From positions 186,001 to 250,000 of the forward strand of contig JADJPD010000006.1 of the NCBI GenBank assembly GCA_016713435.1: 64,000 nucleotides of DNA, in the 5' to 3' direction. Within the stretch, counting starts at the first letter, position 1, and the number at the start of each line of letters is the position of its first letter. Positions 34,636 through 46,981 of this stretch are shown here, in pieces. The translations under genes and the position numbers were made by a program. The notes under the pieces are model-generated. The model ran no database searches and was not told where the DNA came from. It saw only the letters and a list, made by a program, of their open reading frames with translations. The DNA is from Gemmatimonadota bacterium. Lineage in GTDB: Bacteria > Gemmatimonadota > Gemmatimonadetes > Gemmatimonadales > GWC2-71-9.

Positions 34636-34672
34636 CGAGGGGCCGTCCCCCCGGCGGGAGGACGGCCCCTCG
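34636..34672 (-). terminator. gltA: terminator after citrate synthase
   Basis: A 13-bp stem (CGAGGGGCCGTCC / GGACGGCCCCTCG) with an 11-nt loop lies 25 bp after the gltA stop and before the epimerase start. Confidence 0.7.
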
Positions 34673-34696
34673 GCGCAGCGACCGGAAGCCGGGCGC

Positions 34697-35983
34697 TCAG
34701 CCGCGCATGGCCATCGGCACGAACTGGCGCTCGTCGTGGCCGATGTAGATCTGGCGCGGGCGGGAGATCTTGGTCTCCTTGTCGCGCAGCATCTCCTCCC
34801 ACTGCGCGATCCACCCCGGCAGCCGGCCCAGGGCAAAGAGTACGGTGAAGTAGTCCGTGGGATAGCCCATGGCCTGGTAGATGAGGCCGGAGTAGAAGTC
34901 CACGTTGGGATAGAGCTTCCGCTTGATGAAGTACTCGTCCTCGAGCGCGATCCGCTCCAGCTCGAGCGCGATCTCGAGCTTGGGGTTGAGCCCCGTCTGC
35001 TCGAAGACGTCGTAGGCCACCTTCTTGATGAGCTTGGCGCGCGGGTCGTAGCTCTTGTACACCCGGTGGCCGAAGCCCATCAGCCGCCCCTTGCCGGCCT
35101 TCACCTCCTCGATGAACGCCGGGATGTTCTTCTGCTCGCCGATCTCGTCGAGCATCACCAGCACGGCCTCGTTGGCCCCGCCGTGCAGCGGGCCGTAGAG
35201 CGCCGCGATCCCGGCCGAGACCGCCGAGAACGGGTCCACGTGGGAGGAACCGACGCTCCGCACCGCGCTGGTGGAGCAGTTCTGCTCGTGGTCGGCGTGG
35301 AGGATGAGCAGGATCTCGAGCGCGCGCTGCAGCACCAGGTTGGGCTCGTGCTTGCCGCCGATCTCGAACGTCATGTTGACGAAGTTGCCGATGTAGCTCA
35401 GGTCGTTCCGCGGGAACACGTACGGCAGCCCGCGCGAGTGCCGGAAGGCAAACGCGGCGATGGTCGGCAGCTTGGAGATGAGGCGCACCCGCTGCAGGTA
35501 GCGGGTGTGCGGATCCTCGATGTCCTTGGCATCGGGATAGAACGTCGAGAGCGCCCCCACCGCGCCGAGCAGCGTCCCCATGGGGTGGGCGTCGTAGCGG
35601 AAGCCCTCCATGAACTTGGTGACGTTGGTGTGCACGTAGGTGTGGTGGCGGATCTCGTGCTCCCACTTCTCGAGCTGCACCTTGGTGGGCAGCTCGCCCT
35701 CGAGCAGCAGGTACGCCACCTCGAGGAAGCTCGCCTTCTCGGCCAGCTGCTCGATGGGGTAGCCGCGGTAGCGCAGGATGCCCTTGTCGCCGTCGATGAA
35801 GGTCACGGCGCTCCGGCAGCTGGCGGTGTTGAGGAAGGCCGGGTCGTACGCCATGAGGCCGAAGTCCTCGTCGCCGGTCTTGATCTGGCGCAGGTCGGCG
35901 CTCTTGATGCAGCCTTCGCTGATCGGCAATTCGTACTGCTTGCCGGTGCGGTTGTCGACGATGGTGAGGGAGTCCTTGGCCAC
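34697..35983 (-). CDS. gltA: citrate synthase
   Basis: A 428-residue type II citrate synthase that condenses oxaloacetate and acetyl-CoA at the entry of the TCA cycle. Catalytic segments are HADHEQNCSTSAVR, GPLHGGANEAV and the MGFGHRVYKSYDPRA loop; the C-terminus RPRQIYIGHDERQFVPM is typical of NADH-sensitive hexameric enzymes. The GTG at 35983 (VAKDSLTIVDN) gives the family length and is preceded by GGAG; frames open further upstream have no similarity to the family. Confidence 0.96.
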   Translation of the reverse strand: MAKDSLTIVDNRTGKQYELPISEGCIKSADLRQIKTGDEDFGLMAYDPAFLNTASCRSAVTFIDGDKGILRYRGYPIEQLAEKASFLEVAYLLLEGELPTKVQLEKWEHEIRHHTYVHTNVTKFMEGFRYDAHPMGTLLGAVGALSTFYPDAKDIEDPHTRYLQRVRLISKLPTIAAFAFRHSRGLPYVFPRNDLSYIGNFVNMTFEIGGKHEPNLVLQRALEILLILHADHEQNCSTSAVRSVGSSHVDPFSAVSAGIAALYGPLHGGANEAVLVMLDEIGEQKNIPAFIEEVKAGKGRLMGFGHRVYKSYDPRAKLIKKVAYDVFEQTGLNPKLEIALELERIALEDEYFIKRKLYPNVDFYSGLIYQAMGYPTDYFTVLFALGRLPGWIAQWEEMLRDKETKISRPRQIYIGHDERQFVPMAMRG

Positions 35984-36148
35984 GCGGTGCTCCGGGCGGG
36001 AGGAGACGGGGTCCGGCAGGGTCCTGACTAGGGATCGAGAAGATACAGTGCGTCGCGCCGGTCGGGTATGGGGCGGCCGGGGGTGGCCGGGCCGTTTTCC
36101 AATCCCCTGATCGAACGCGCCGATTGCCCGGGGCGCTACATTCTGGCC

Positions 36149-37054
36149 GTGCCCACCCCCTCCCTCGCCAGCCGCGCCAAGGGCGCCCTCCTGGGCCATG
36201 CGGCCGGCAACGTGCTCGGTGTGCCCACCGAGTTTCTCGGCTCGCCCGAGGCCATCCTCCGCGAGTTTCCCGGGGGCGTCACCGAGGTGCGCCGGGCCGA
36301 CACCCCCGAGTCGCCCCATGACGACGACGTGGCGCTGACGCTCCTCCTGGCGGAGGAGCTGCTCGAGGCCGAGCCGGACGTGCGGCGCCTCGCGCTGCGC
36401 TGGTGCGACTGGGCCGAGCGGGACGGGCGGGGCATCGGCCTGTGGACCCGGACGGCGCTGGCGCACATCCGCACCCACGACTCGCCCCCCGCCTCGACCG
36501 GCGGGCAGGCGGGGAACGGGACCATCTCGCGCTGCCTCCCGGTGGCGCTGCGCCACTTCCGGAACCCGGAAGCCATGGTCATGAGCAGCTTCCACACCGC
36601 CATGCTGACCCATCCGGACGAGCGCTGCGGCTGGGGCGCCGTGGCCATCAACGTGGCGGCCATGAGCTTCCTCGAGGGCCGGCGCGACTTCATCGGCGAC
36701 GTGCTGGCGGTGCTGCGCAACAATGGCGCCCCGTCCGAGCTGGTGGAGGCGGTGGCCCGGGTGCCCCTCGAGGCGCGCGCGGAGCTGCCGGTGACCGGCC
36801 CTGCGGCCGGGTATGTGGTGCACGGGGTGGAGATTGCGCTGTGGTTCGCGTACCATGAACCCAACCTGGAGCGCGGCCTCATCTGGCTGGCCGGCGCCGG
36901 CGGCGACACCGATACCAATGCCGCCGTCGCCGGCGGCCTCCTCGGCGCCCGGGACGGGCTCGAGGCAGTGCCGGCCCGGTGGCGCAGCGCCGTCCGCGAC
37001 GCCGCCCGTCTCGAGGAGCTGGCGCTCCGGCTCGTGGGCCTCAAGGCGACCTGA
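36149..37054 (+). CDS. ADP-ribosylglycohydrolase family protein
   Basis: A 301-residue all-helical ARH-fold protein. It has the N-terminal KGALLGHAAGNVLGVPTEF, an acidic motif DDDVALTLLLAEEL that supplies magnesium ligands, and the C-terminal GGDTDTNAAVAGGLLGA with the second metal site. Such enzymes remove ADP-ribose from proteins, as DraG does for nitrogenase reductase, or act on free ADP-ribosyl compounds. The target is unknown. The GTG start lies six bases after a TACATT box. It is divergent from gltA. Confidence 0.87.
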   Translation: MPTPSLASRAKGALLGHAAGNVLGVPTEFLGSPEAILREFPGGVTEVRRADTPESPHDDDVALTLLLAEELLEAEPDVRRLALRWCDWAERDGRGIGLWTRTALAHIRTHDSPPASTGGQAGNGTISRCLPVALRHFRNPEAMVMSSFHTAMLTHPDERCGWGAVAINVAAMSFLEGRRDFIGDVLAVLRNNGAPSELVEAVARVPLEARAELPVTGPAAGYVVHGVEIALWFAYHEPNLERGLIWLAGAGGDTDTNAAVAGGLLGARDGLEAVPARWRSAVRDAARLEELALRLVGLKAT

Positions 37055-37079
37055 TCTTCCCTCCCCAAGGAGTCGTACC

Positions 37080-38606
37080 ATGCGTGCTGTCCGACTCGCG
37101 CTCCTCCTCGCGGGCGTCGCGGCGCTGCCGCTCGCCGCCCAGTATCCGGTGGACACCAGCGGCAGCGGCCGGCTGATCGCCGAGGCGCTGGAGCGCTCGG
37201 AGCTGATGCCCAACCTGCAGTACCTGAGCGACGTGATCGGGCCGCGGCTTTCCGGCTCGCCGGCCATGCGGCGGGCCAACGACTGGTTCGCCGAACGGTT
37301 CCGGAGCTACGGCGCCACGGCCAGCCTGGAGGCGTACCGGTTCGGCGTCACCTGGGAGCGCGGGGCGGCGAGCGCCCGGCTGGTGGCCCCGTTCAGCCGC
37401 TGGGTGAACGTCTGGAGCTGGGCCTGGACCGAGGGCACGGGCGGCAAGACGCTCACCGGCCCCATCGTGCGCCTGACGATCACCGATGCCGCCAGCCTCG
37501 AGGCCCAGCGCGACCGCATCAAGGGCGCGTGGCTCATCCTGAGCGACCCCGCCCAGGTCTGGAACCCCGACGGCCCGCCGATGACCGCCGCTGACTCCGC
37601 CGCGCAGCGCACGGAGCAGGAGCGCCGCACCGCCGAGATGCGCCGTGCCAACGCCGACACCTCGGCGGCGGCGCGCGCCGCGCGGCAGCAGTTCGGCATT
37701 GACCGGCCCTACCTGCTCAAGCGGGCGGGGGCCCTCGGCCTGATCACCGACGGCGCCAAGGAGCATGCGCTCGTCACCATGAGCGGCTCGCCGAACCGGG
37801 TCTCGCCGCTGCCCAACCTGGTGGTGAGCCACGAGGACTTCCTCATGTTCACCCGCCAGATCGCGGCGGGGCAGGTGCCGCGCCTCGAGGCGCGGGTGGA
37901 GAACAAGGTCGGCAAGACGCCGGTCGAGCAGTGGAACACGGTGGGTGAGATCCGGGGCAGCGAGTGGCCCGGGCAGGTGGTGATCCTCGGCGCCCACCTC
38001 GACAGCTGGGACCTGTCGCAGGGGCTCACCGACAACGGCGGGTCGTCCACGGTGGTGCTGGAGGCCGCGCGCGTCATGATGGCCACGGGCCTCCGCCCCA
38101 GGCGCACCATCCGCTTCGTGCTGTTCAGCGGGGAGGAGCAGGGCCTGCTCGGCTCGCGCGCCTACGCCGCCGCCCACGCCGCCACGGCCGACAGCGTGCA
38201 GGCGGTCCTGGTGCTGGACAACGGCACGGGCATGATCACCGGCCAGGCGCTGCAGGGCCGGAACGAGCTGGAGCAGCTCTGGAAGGATCTCCTGGCCCCG
38301 GTGGCGCACCTCGGCGCCGGCTCGGTGCGGCAGGGCATGAAGGGCGGTACCGACCACCTGGCGTTCACGCCCTACGGCATCCCGGGCTTCAACTTCGACC
38401 AGGAGCGCCGGGGCTACAACCACACCCACCACTCGCAGACCGACAGCTTCGACAAGGCGGTCCCGGGCGACCTGCGTCAGGCGGCGGCGGTCATGGCCGT
38501 GACGGCGTACGAGCTGGCCAATCTCCCCGTCCTGCTCCCGCGCGGCACCCGCGTCGAGGTGACGCCGCCGAGCGTGGCGAAGCCGAGCCCCGGCCTGGCG
38601 CGCTGA
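37080..38606 (+). CDS. secreted M28-family zinc aminopeptidase
   Basis: A 508-residue exported metallopeptidase with a signal peptide (LALLLAGVAALPLAAQ) and an inserted PA-like domain before the catalytic core. Metal ligands appear in HLDSWDLSQGLTDNGGSS (His and bridging Asp), FSGEEQGLLGS (catalytic and ligand Glu), VLVLDNGTG (Asp) and YNHTHHSQTDS (His). The normal DDG of this family reads DNG here, which is accepted in some members. It should release N-terminal amino acids in the periplasm. AAGGAG lies nine bases before the ATG. Confidence 0.9.
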   Translation: MRAVRLALLLAGVAALPLAAQYPVDTSGSGRLIAEALERSELMPNLQYLSDVIGPRLSGSPAMRRANDWFAERFRSYGATASLEAYRFGVTWERGAASARLVAPFSRWVNVWSWAWTEGTGGKTLTGPIVRLTITDAASLEAQRDRIKGAWLILSDPAQVWNPDGPPMTAADSAAQRTEQERRTAEMRRANADTSAAARAARQQFGIDRPYLLKRAGALGLITDGAKEHALVTMSGSPNRVSPLPNLVVSHEDFLMFTRQIAAGQVPRLEARVENKVGKTPVEQWNTVGEIRGSEWPGQVVILGAHLDSWDLSQGLTDNGGSSTVVLEAARVMMATGLRPRRTIRFVLFSGEEQGLLGSRAYAAAHAATADSVQAVLVLDNGTGMITGQALQGRNELEQLWKDLLAPVAHLGAGSVRQGMKGGTDHLAFTPYGIPGFNFDQERRGYNHTHHSQTDSFDKAVPGDLRQAAAVMAVTAYELANLPVLLPRGTRVEVTPPSVAKPSPGLAR

Positions 38607-38637
38607 GTCCCGCCGGCTCCACGGGGGCGGACGCACG

Positions 38638-38670
38638 ACGGCCCCGGGCGGCGGTGCCGCCCGGGGCCGT
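38638..38670. terminator. bidirectional terminator between M28 peptidase and queF
   Basis: A 15-bp perfect stem (ACGGCCCCGGGCGGC / GCCGCCCGGGGCCGT) with a GGT loop between convergent genes. Confidence 0.8.
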
Positions 38671-38687
38671 GGCGCGTCCGGGGGTGG

Positions 38688-39077
38688 TCAGGCCTTCGGG
38701 AGCCTGACCGTGCACGTGGTGAGGAAGCCGCCGCGCACGTTGTAGACGGTCGTCACCTCGAGCCACTGCGGCTCGAGCACCTTGGCGAGGTCCTCGGCGA
38801 TCTTGGCCGTCGCGTGTTCCTGGAAGATCCCGACGTTGCGGTAGCTCGTGACGTAGTACTTGAGGCTCTTGAGCTCGATGCACCGGGCTCGCGGCATGTA
38901 GCGGATGACGAGCTTGGCGAAGTCGGGGAGCCCGCTGTAGGGGCACACCGCGCTGAACTCGTCGGTCTCGGTCACGATCTCCTGGTCGGGCCCGGTGTAC
39001 CCGAAGGTCTCGAGCACCGCCACGTCCACCTGCTCGGGGCCCACGAAGGGCAGGGTCCGGCCTTCCGCAATCGCCAT
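38688..39077 (-). CDS. queF: NADPH-dependent 7-cyano-7-deazaguanine reductase
   Basis: A 129-residue single-domain (type I) QueF. It reduces preQ0 to preQ1 for queuosine tRNA modification. The nucleophilic Cys is in EFSAVCPYSGLPDFA, the conserved ELKSLKYYVTSYRN follows, and ATYNVRGG-like VYNVRGGFLTTCTV closes the domain. The pathway is split, with queC and queE 18 kb away. Upstream of the start is about 120 bp without a clear promoter. Confidence 0.95.
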   Translation of the reverse strand: MAIAEGRTLPFVGPEQVDVAVLETFGYTGPDQEIVTETDEFSAVCPYSGLPDFAKLVIRYMPRARCIELKSLKYYVTSYRNVGIFQEHATAKIAEDLAKVLEPQWLEVTTVYNVRGGFLTTCTVRLPKA

Positions 39078-39201
39078 CGGTCACTCCCTGAGGGTCGGCC
39101 GCCGGGCGCCCACCGCCGGCGTGCCGTGCCCCAAGATAGCAGCGCGGCGGGCGGGGAGACGACCCCACCCGCCGCGGCGGTACCGGCTCCCGGGGCCCGC
39201 G

Positions 39202-41073
39202 CTACTCGGCCTCGAGGCGCACCACGCCCTCCTCCAGCCAGCGGAAGTGGTCGTCGAGGACGTGGCGGGCCGTGGCGTACGTGGCCACGTCGGTGTTGCG
39301 CCACACGGCGCGGAACTTCTCCTCCACCCGCAGCCGGGCCTGCTGGCTGAACACGTCGGCGAGCTCGCGGGGGCCGGTCTGGTTGGGGTTCTTCTTCACC
39401 ATGGCCTGGGCCCGGGCGCACGCCGCCGAGATGGCCAGCAGCTCGGCGCCGATCTCCACCAGCCGGCCCAGGACGGCCTGCCGCTTCTCGAGCTTGGGCC
39501 CGAAGCGCACCATGCAGTGGAAGAGCGTGCGCGCCAGCTTGCGGCTCGACCGCTCCACGAACCGCATGTGCCCGGCCAGCCGCCCGAACTCCCCATACCC
39601 GAACCAGCCCTTGAACGGCAGCCAGAGCTTGGGATACCAGAGCCCGTAGAACCCGGCCGACTTGAGCAGCGCCTGCATCTTCTCGCCGCCGGAGGACTTG
39701 GGGTCGATCAGCTTGCCCGCCACCTGCAGGTGCGTGTCCACCGCCTCGCGGGCGATGAACAGCCGCATGATCTCGCTCGAGCCCTCGAAGATCAGGTTGA
39801 TGCGGCAGTCGCGGAGCATCCGCTCCACCGGGTCGGGCCGCTCGCCCCGCGAGCGCAGGCTGTCGGTCGTCTCGTAGCCGCGGCCGCCCTTGACCTGCAG
39901 CGTGTCGTCCACGATGCGCCAGCTGAGCTCGGTGTTGTACATCTTGGCGATGGCCGCCTCGAGCCGGATGTCGTGGCCGCCCTTGTCGGCCATGAGGCTG
40001 GCGAGGTCGCTGATGGCCTCCATGGCGAAGGTCTCGGCCGCCATCCGGCCGATCTTCTGCGCCACCGCGTCGTGCTTGCCCACCGGCTGGCCCCACTGCA
40101 CCCGCTCGTTGCCCCAGCGCCGCACGATCTCCAGGCAGCGCTTGGCGCCGGCCACGCACGACGCGGGCAGCGTCAGGCGGCCGGTGTTGAGCGTGACCAG
40201 CGCGAGCTTGAGGCCCTTCCCCTCGCCCCAGATCACGTTCTCCTTCGGCACCTTCACGTTGGTGAAGCGGATGACGCCGTTCTCGATGGCCTTGAGGCCC
40301 ATGAAGTGGAGCCGGTGCGTCACCGCCACGCCCGGCCAGTCCATCTCCACGATGAACGCCGTGATCTTCTTGTTGGCTGTCCGCGCCATCACCACGAGCA
40401 GCTCCGCCACGGTGCCGTTGGTGCACCAGAGCTTCTCGCCGTTCAGGATGTAGTGGGTGCCGTCCTCGGAGAGCTCGGCGTGGGTGGCGAGGCCGGCGGG
40501 ATCGGAGCCCACGTTGGGCTCGGTCAGCGCGAAGGCGCTGATGGCCCCCTTGGCCAGGCGCGGCAGGTACTTCTTCTTCTGCTCAGGCGTACCGAACAGC
40601 TTGAGCGGCGTGGGCACGCCGATGGACTGGGCGGCGGAGAGGAGGGCGGTGAGGCTCCCGTCCACGCTCGTCACCAGGCCGATGGCCTTGGTGTACATCA
40701 GCTGGGACAGGCCCTGCCCGCCGTACTCGGCCGGGATCTTGATGCCGAACGCCCCCATGTCGCGCAGCCCCTGGATCACGTCGGCGGGGATCTTGCCCTC
40801 GCGGTCGATGAGGTCGGGGTCAACGCGATCCCGCAGGAAGGCCTCCAGCCGCTCCATGAACGGGCGGGCCTTCTCCACCTCGCGCGGGTCGGGCTCGGGG
40901 AAGGGATGAATCAGGTCCAGCCGGAAGTTCCCCTCGAACAGCTCGCGCACGAAGCTCGGGGCTTCCCAGCCCTGCTCGCGCGCGCCCTCGGCCACCTCGC
41001 GCGCCTCCTGCTCGGTGGCGAGCGGCGCCGCCGTGGCGGCCGGCTTCGGTTCGGGCGTGACGACGTTGGTCAT
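39202..41073 (-). CDS. acyl-CoA dehydrogenase, VLCAD-like long form
   Basis: A 623-residue FAD enzyme that introduces the alpha-beta double bond in acyl-CoA during beta-oxidation. It has GAFGIKIPAEYGGQGLSQ, ISAFALTEPNVGSDP (FAD-contacting region), the catalytic Glu region QVKGGRGYETT and RDCRINLIFEGSSEIMRL. The extra C-terminal ~170 residues match the long VLCAD/ACAD9 type. The TetR gene ends 35 bp upstream on the same strand, so the two probably form one unit regulated by that repressor. Confidence 0.9.
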   Translation of the reverse strand: MTNVVTPEPKPAATAAPLATEQEAREVAEGAREQGWEAPSFVRELFEGNFRLDLIHPFPEPDPREVEKARPFMERLEAFLRDRVDPDLIDREGKIPADVIQGLRDMGAFGIKIPAEYGGQGLSQLMYTKAIGLVTSVDGSLTALLSAAQSIGVPTPLKLFGTPEQKKKYLPRLAKGAISAFALTEPNVGSDPAGLATHAELSEDGTHYILNGEKLWCTNGTVAELLVVMARTANKKITAFIVEMDWPGVAVTHRLHFMGLKAIENGVIRFTNVKVPKENVIWGEGKGLKLALVTLNTGRLTLPASCVAGAKRCLEIVRRWGNERVQWGQPVGKHDAVAQKIGRMAAETFAMEAISDLASLMADKGGHDIRLEAAIAKMYNTELSWRIVDDTLQVKGGRGYETTDSLRSRGERPDPVERMLRDCRINLIFEGSSEIMRLFIAREAVDTHLQVAGKLIDPKSSGGEKMQALLKSAGFYGLWYPKLWLPFKGWFGYGEFGRLAGHMRFVERSSRKLARTLFHCMVRFGPKLEKRQAVLGRLVEIGAELLAISAACARAQAMVKKNPNQTGPRELADVFSQQARLRVEEKFRAVWRNTDVATYATARHVLDDHFRWLEEGVVRLEAE

Positions 41074-41108
41074 GACCAGATGCCTCGCTGAAATGAGCCT
41101 GACGGTCC

Positions 41109-41786
41109 TCAGGCCTCGTCCCCGGCCTCCCCGGCCGGTGCGGGACGGGCCCCGATCCTGCCTCGCAAGCCCTGCACCACCAGTCCCACCACGTGCCGCC
41201 GCCGCGCCTCGAGGAACGCCGGCGCCCCGGCCTCGACGCCCAGCGCCCGCAGCACCGTGGGGCCATGCACCACATGGAACCACGACAGCGCCAGCATGCT
41301 GATGAGCAGCTGCTGGGCCTCCGCCTCGTCCGCCGGGTCGAGCGCCAGCTCGGAGACGATGGCGCCGAGGGCCTCCTGCGCCGCCTCGAGGTGGGGCGGG
41401 ATGTGGGCCAGCTGCCGCCCACCGTCCAGCGCCTCGCGTTCCAGCAGCTTCACGAAGTGCGGGTGGGAGAGGATGAAGTCGAAGTACTCCCCCACCGCCC
41501 CCGCCAGCACCACCTCCGGAGGCTCCCGGCTGGCCAGGGCCCGTTCGCGGCCGCTCCGCACTGCGGCCCGGACCCGCTCCAGGCACCGCGCCAACACCTC
41601 CCGGTAGAGCTGCTCCTTGGAGCCGAAGAAGTACCCCGGGGTCCCCCGAGATACCCCCGCCGCCGTGCCGACGTCGGTGAGGCTCGTCGCGTCGTAGCCG
41701 TTCTCGGCGAAGAGCCGCTCGGCGGCGTCCAGGATGGCTTCCCTGGTGCGGGTGGGATTGCGTTCCCGGTCGGAATGCCGGTCCAT
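41109..41786 (-). CDS. TetR/AcrR-family regulator
   Basis: A 225-residue repressor. The N-terminal helix-turn-helix reads REAILDAAERLFAENGYDATSLTDVGTAAGVSRGTPGYFFGSKEQLY. The C-terminal ligand domain is of the variable TetR type. It sits directly upstream of the acyl-CoA dehydrogenase and probably controls it in response to an acyl-CoA, as FadR-type TetR proteins do. ATG 41786 is chosen since it begins the conserved domain. Confidence 0.88.
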   Translation of the reverse strand: MDRHSDRERNPTRTREAILDAAERLFAENGYDATSLTDVGTAAGVSRGTPGYFFGSKEQLYREVLARCLERVRAAVRSGRERALASREPPEVVLAGAVGEYFDFILSHPHFVKLLEREALDGGRQLAHIPPHLEAAQEALGAIVSELALDPADEAEAQQLLISMLALSWFHVVHGPTVLRALGVEAGAPAFLEARRRHVVGLVVQGLRGRIGARPAPAGEAGDEA

Positions 41787-41803
41787 GGGCCTCGCTGGTT
41801 CGG

Positions 41804-41823
41804 CTTGCTTGTCGTCTAGCAAG
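41804..41823. promoter_or_regulatory. candidate TetR operator
   Basis: CTTGCT-N8-AGCAAG inverted repeat 18 bp upstream of the TetR start, in a locally AT-richer stretch. The size fits a TetR dimer site. Confidence 0.4.
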
Positions 41824-41947
41824 TTATGGAAATGACAAGGGTCCGCAAGAGTGGAATGCCCATCGGAAATTGCGCCTCCATAATATGGCCGGAAAGCATA
41901 CAGCCGGGTGATGGCCCCGGCTGTATCTGAATCTACCGAGTGGTAGG

Positions 41948-46418
<4,471 letters not shown>

Positions 46419-46432
46419 GGGGCCTCCGGGGC

Positions 46433-46466
46433 AAGAAAAACGGCCCGCTCGGTCAGGAGCGGGCCG
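46433..46466 (-). terminator. gltB: leader terminator (putative attenuator) of gltB
   Basis: On the minus strand, CGGCCCGCTC pairs with GAGCGGGCCG around a CTGACC loop and is followed by TTTTTCTT. The structure ends about 15 bases before the gltB ATG, so transcription must read through it to express gltB. Confidence 0.7.
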
Positions 46467-46491
46467 GGGCGTGGTCAGTCGCGCGAGCGCG

Positions 46492-46578
46492 TCACCATCC
46501 CGGGCCGCCCCTCCCAACGAGGAGGGCCGGCGTGGTAATAAGCAGGGCGTTGGCGAGGTGGTGCGCGACGGACGGCAT
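46492..46578 (-). CDS. putative leader peptide of gltB rich in Leu/Ile/Val
   Basis: A 28-codon ORF starting MPSVAHHLANALLITTP and ending in GPGW before TGA. Eight of 28 residues are Leu, Ile or Val, and two are Thr. Codons CTT ATT and GTT stand out in this GC-rich genome. It is followed 25 bases later by an intrinsic terminator and then gltB. The layout fits ribosome-mediated attenuation; the sensed amino acid would be a branched-chain one. Its start codon falls at the predicted transcript start, so it may be leaderless. Confidence 0.55.
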   Translation of the reverse strand: MPSVAHHLANALLITTPALLVGRGGPGW

Positions 46579-46585
46579 GTGAATA

Positions 46586-46613
46586 AAAATACGAGCCGGT
46601 GCGAGGAGGTCAA
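46586..46613 (-). promoter_or_regulatory. gltB: candidate gltB promoter
   Basis: Minus-strand TTGACC (46613-46608), 16 bp, TATTTT (46591-46586). The start would be at about 46579, next to the leader-peptide ATG. Confidence 0.5.
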
Positions 46614-46695
46614 TGGGCGGGGGCCGGCGCGGTGGCGGCATCCCGGTCCCCCGCCCCGGGGATCTCCGGGGGCCCGGCTGCACCGTCCACCGCCC

Positions 46696-46724
46696 TTGAC
46701 AGATCCCAAGCCCGCCCGTAGACT
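46696..46724 (+). promoter_or_regulatory. candidate leu/ilv operon promoter
   Basis: TTGACA (46696-46701), 17 bp, TAGACT (46719-46724). The -35 is consensus. The predicted transcript start, about 46731, lies 50 bases before the leader ORF. Confidence 0.6.
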
Positions 46725-46780
46725 CAGGTTCCACGCCGGCGCATAAAGTTCCTTGTCGCCCCGGCCGATACTCCGAGACC

Positions 46781-46879
46781 ATGATCCTCGCCAGCGCGCT
46801 CCTCCTCGTCCTTACCAGCCTCGTGCTCGTCCTTATTGGACTGGGGCACGGGGATCGCGGCGCGCACGGGCTGGCATAG
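46781..46879 (+). CDS. leader peptide of the leu/ilv operon
   Basis: A 32-codon ORF reading MILASALLLVLTSLVLVLIG at its start. It has 10 Leu, 3 Val and 2 Ile, with CTT and ATT codons that are unusual here. The stop at 46877 lies inside a hairpin (46868-46901), and an intrinsic terminator follows before leuA. This is the classic arrangement for attenuation by stalled translation when charged tRNA-Leu, -Val or -Ile is scarce. Confidence 0.72.
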   Translation: MILASALLLVLTSLVLVLIGLGHGDRGAHGLA

Positions 46880-46943
46880 CAATCGATACACGATTGAGCC
46901 CTTCGAACCGCGGACCCCGTACCGGTCCGCGGTTTTCGTTTCC
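46868..46943 (+). terminator. leuA: attenuator hairpins upstream of leuA
   Basis: First hairpin: GGGCT...AGCCC with inner CAATCG/CGATTG (46868-46901). Second: AACCGCGGACC / GGTCCGCGGTT (46906-46934) with a 7-nt loop, then TTCGTTT: an intrinsic terminator 38 bases before leuA. CGCGG at 46856-46860 could pair with the 5' arm as a weak anti-terminator. Confidence 0.68.
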
Positions 46944-46981
46944 GTACCCCTGGCATGGCCCCGCATAGAGAGAGACCCGGT

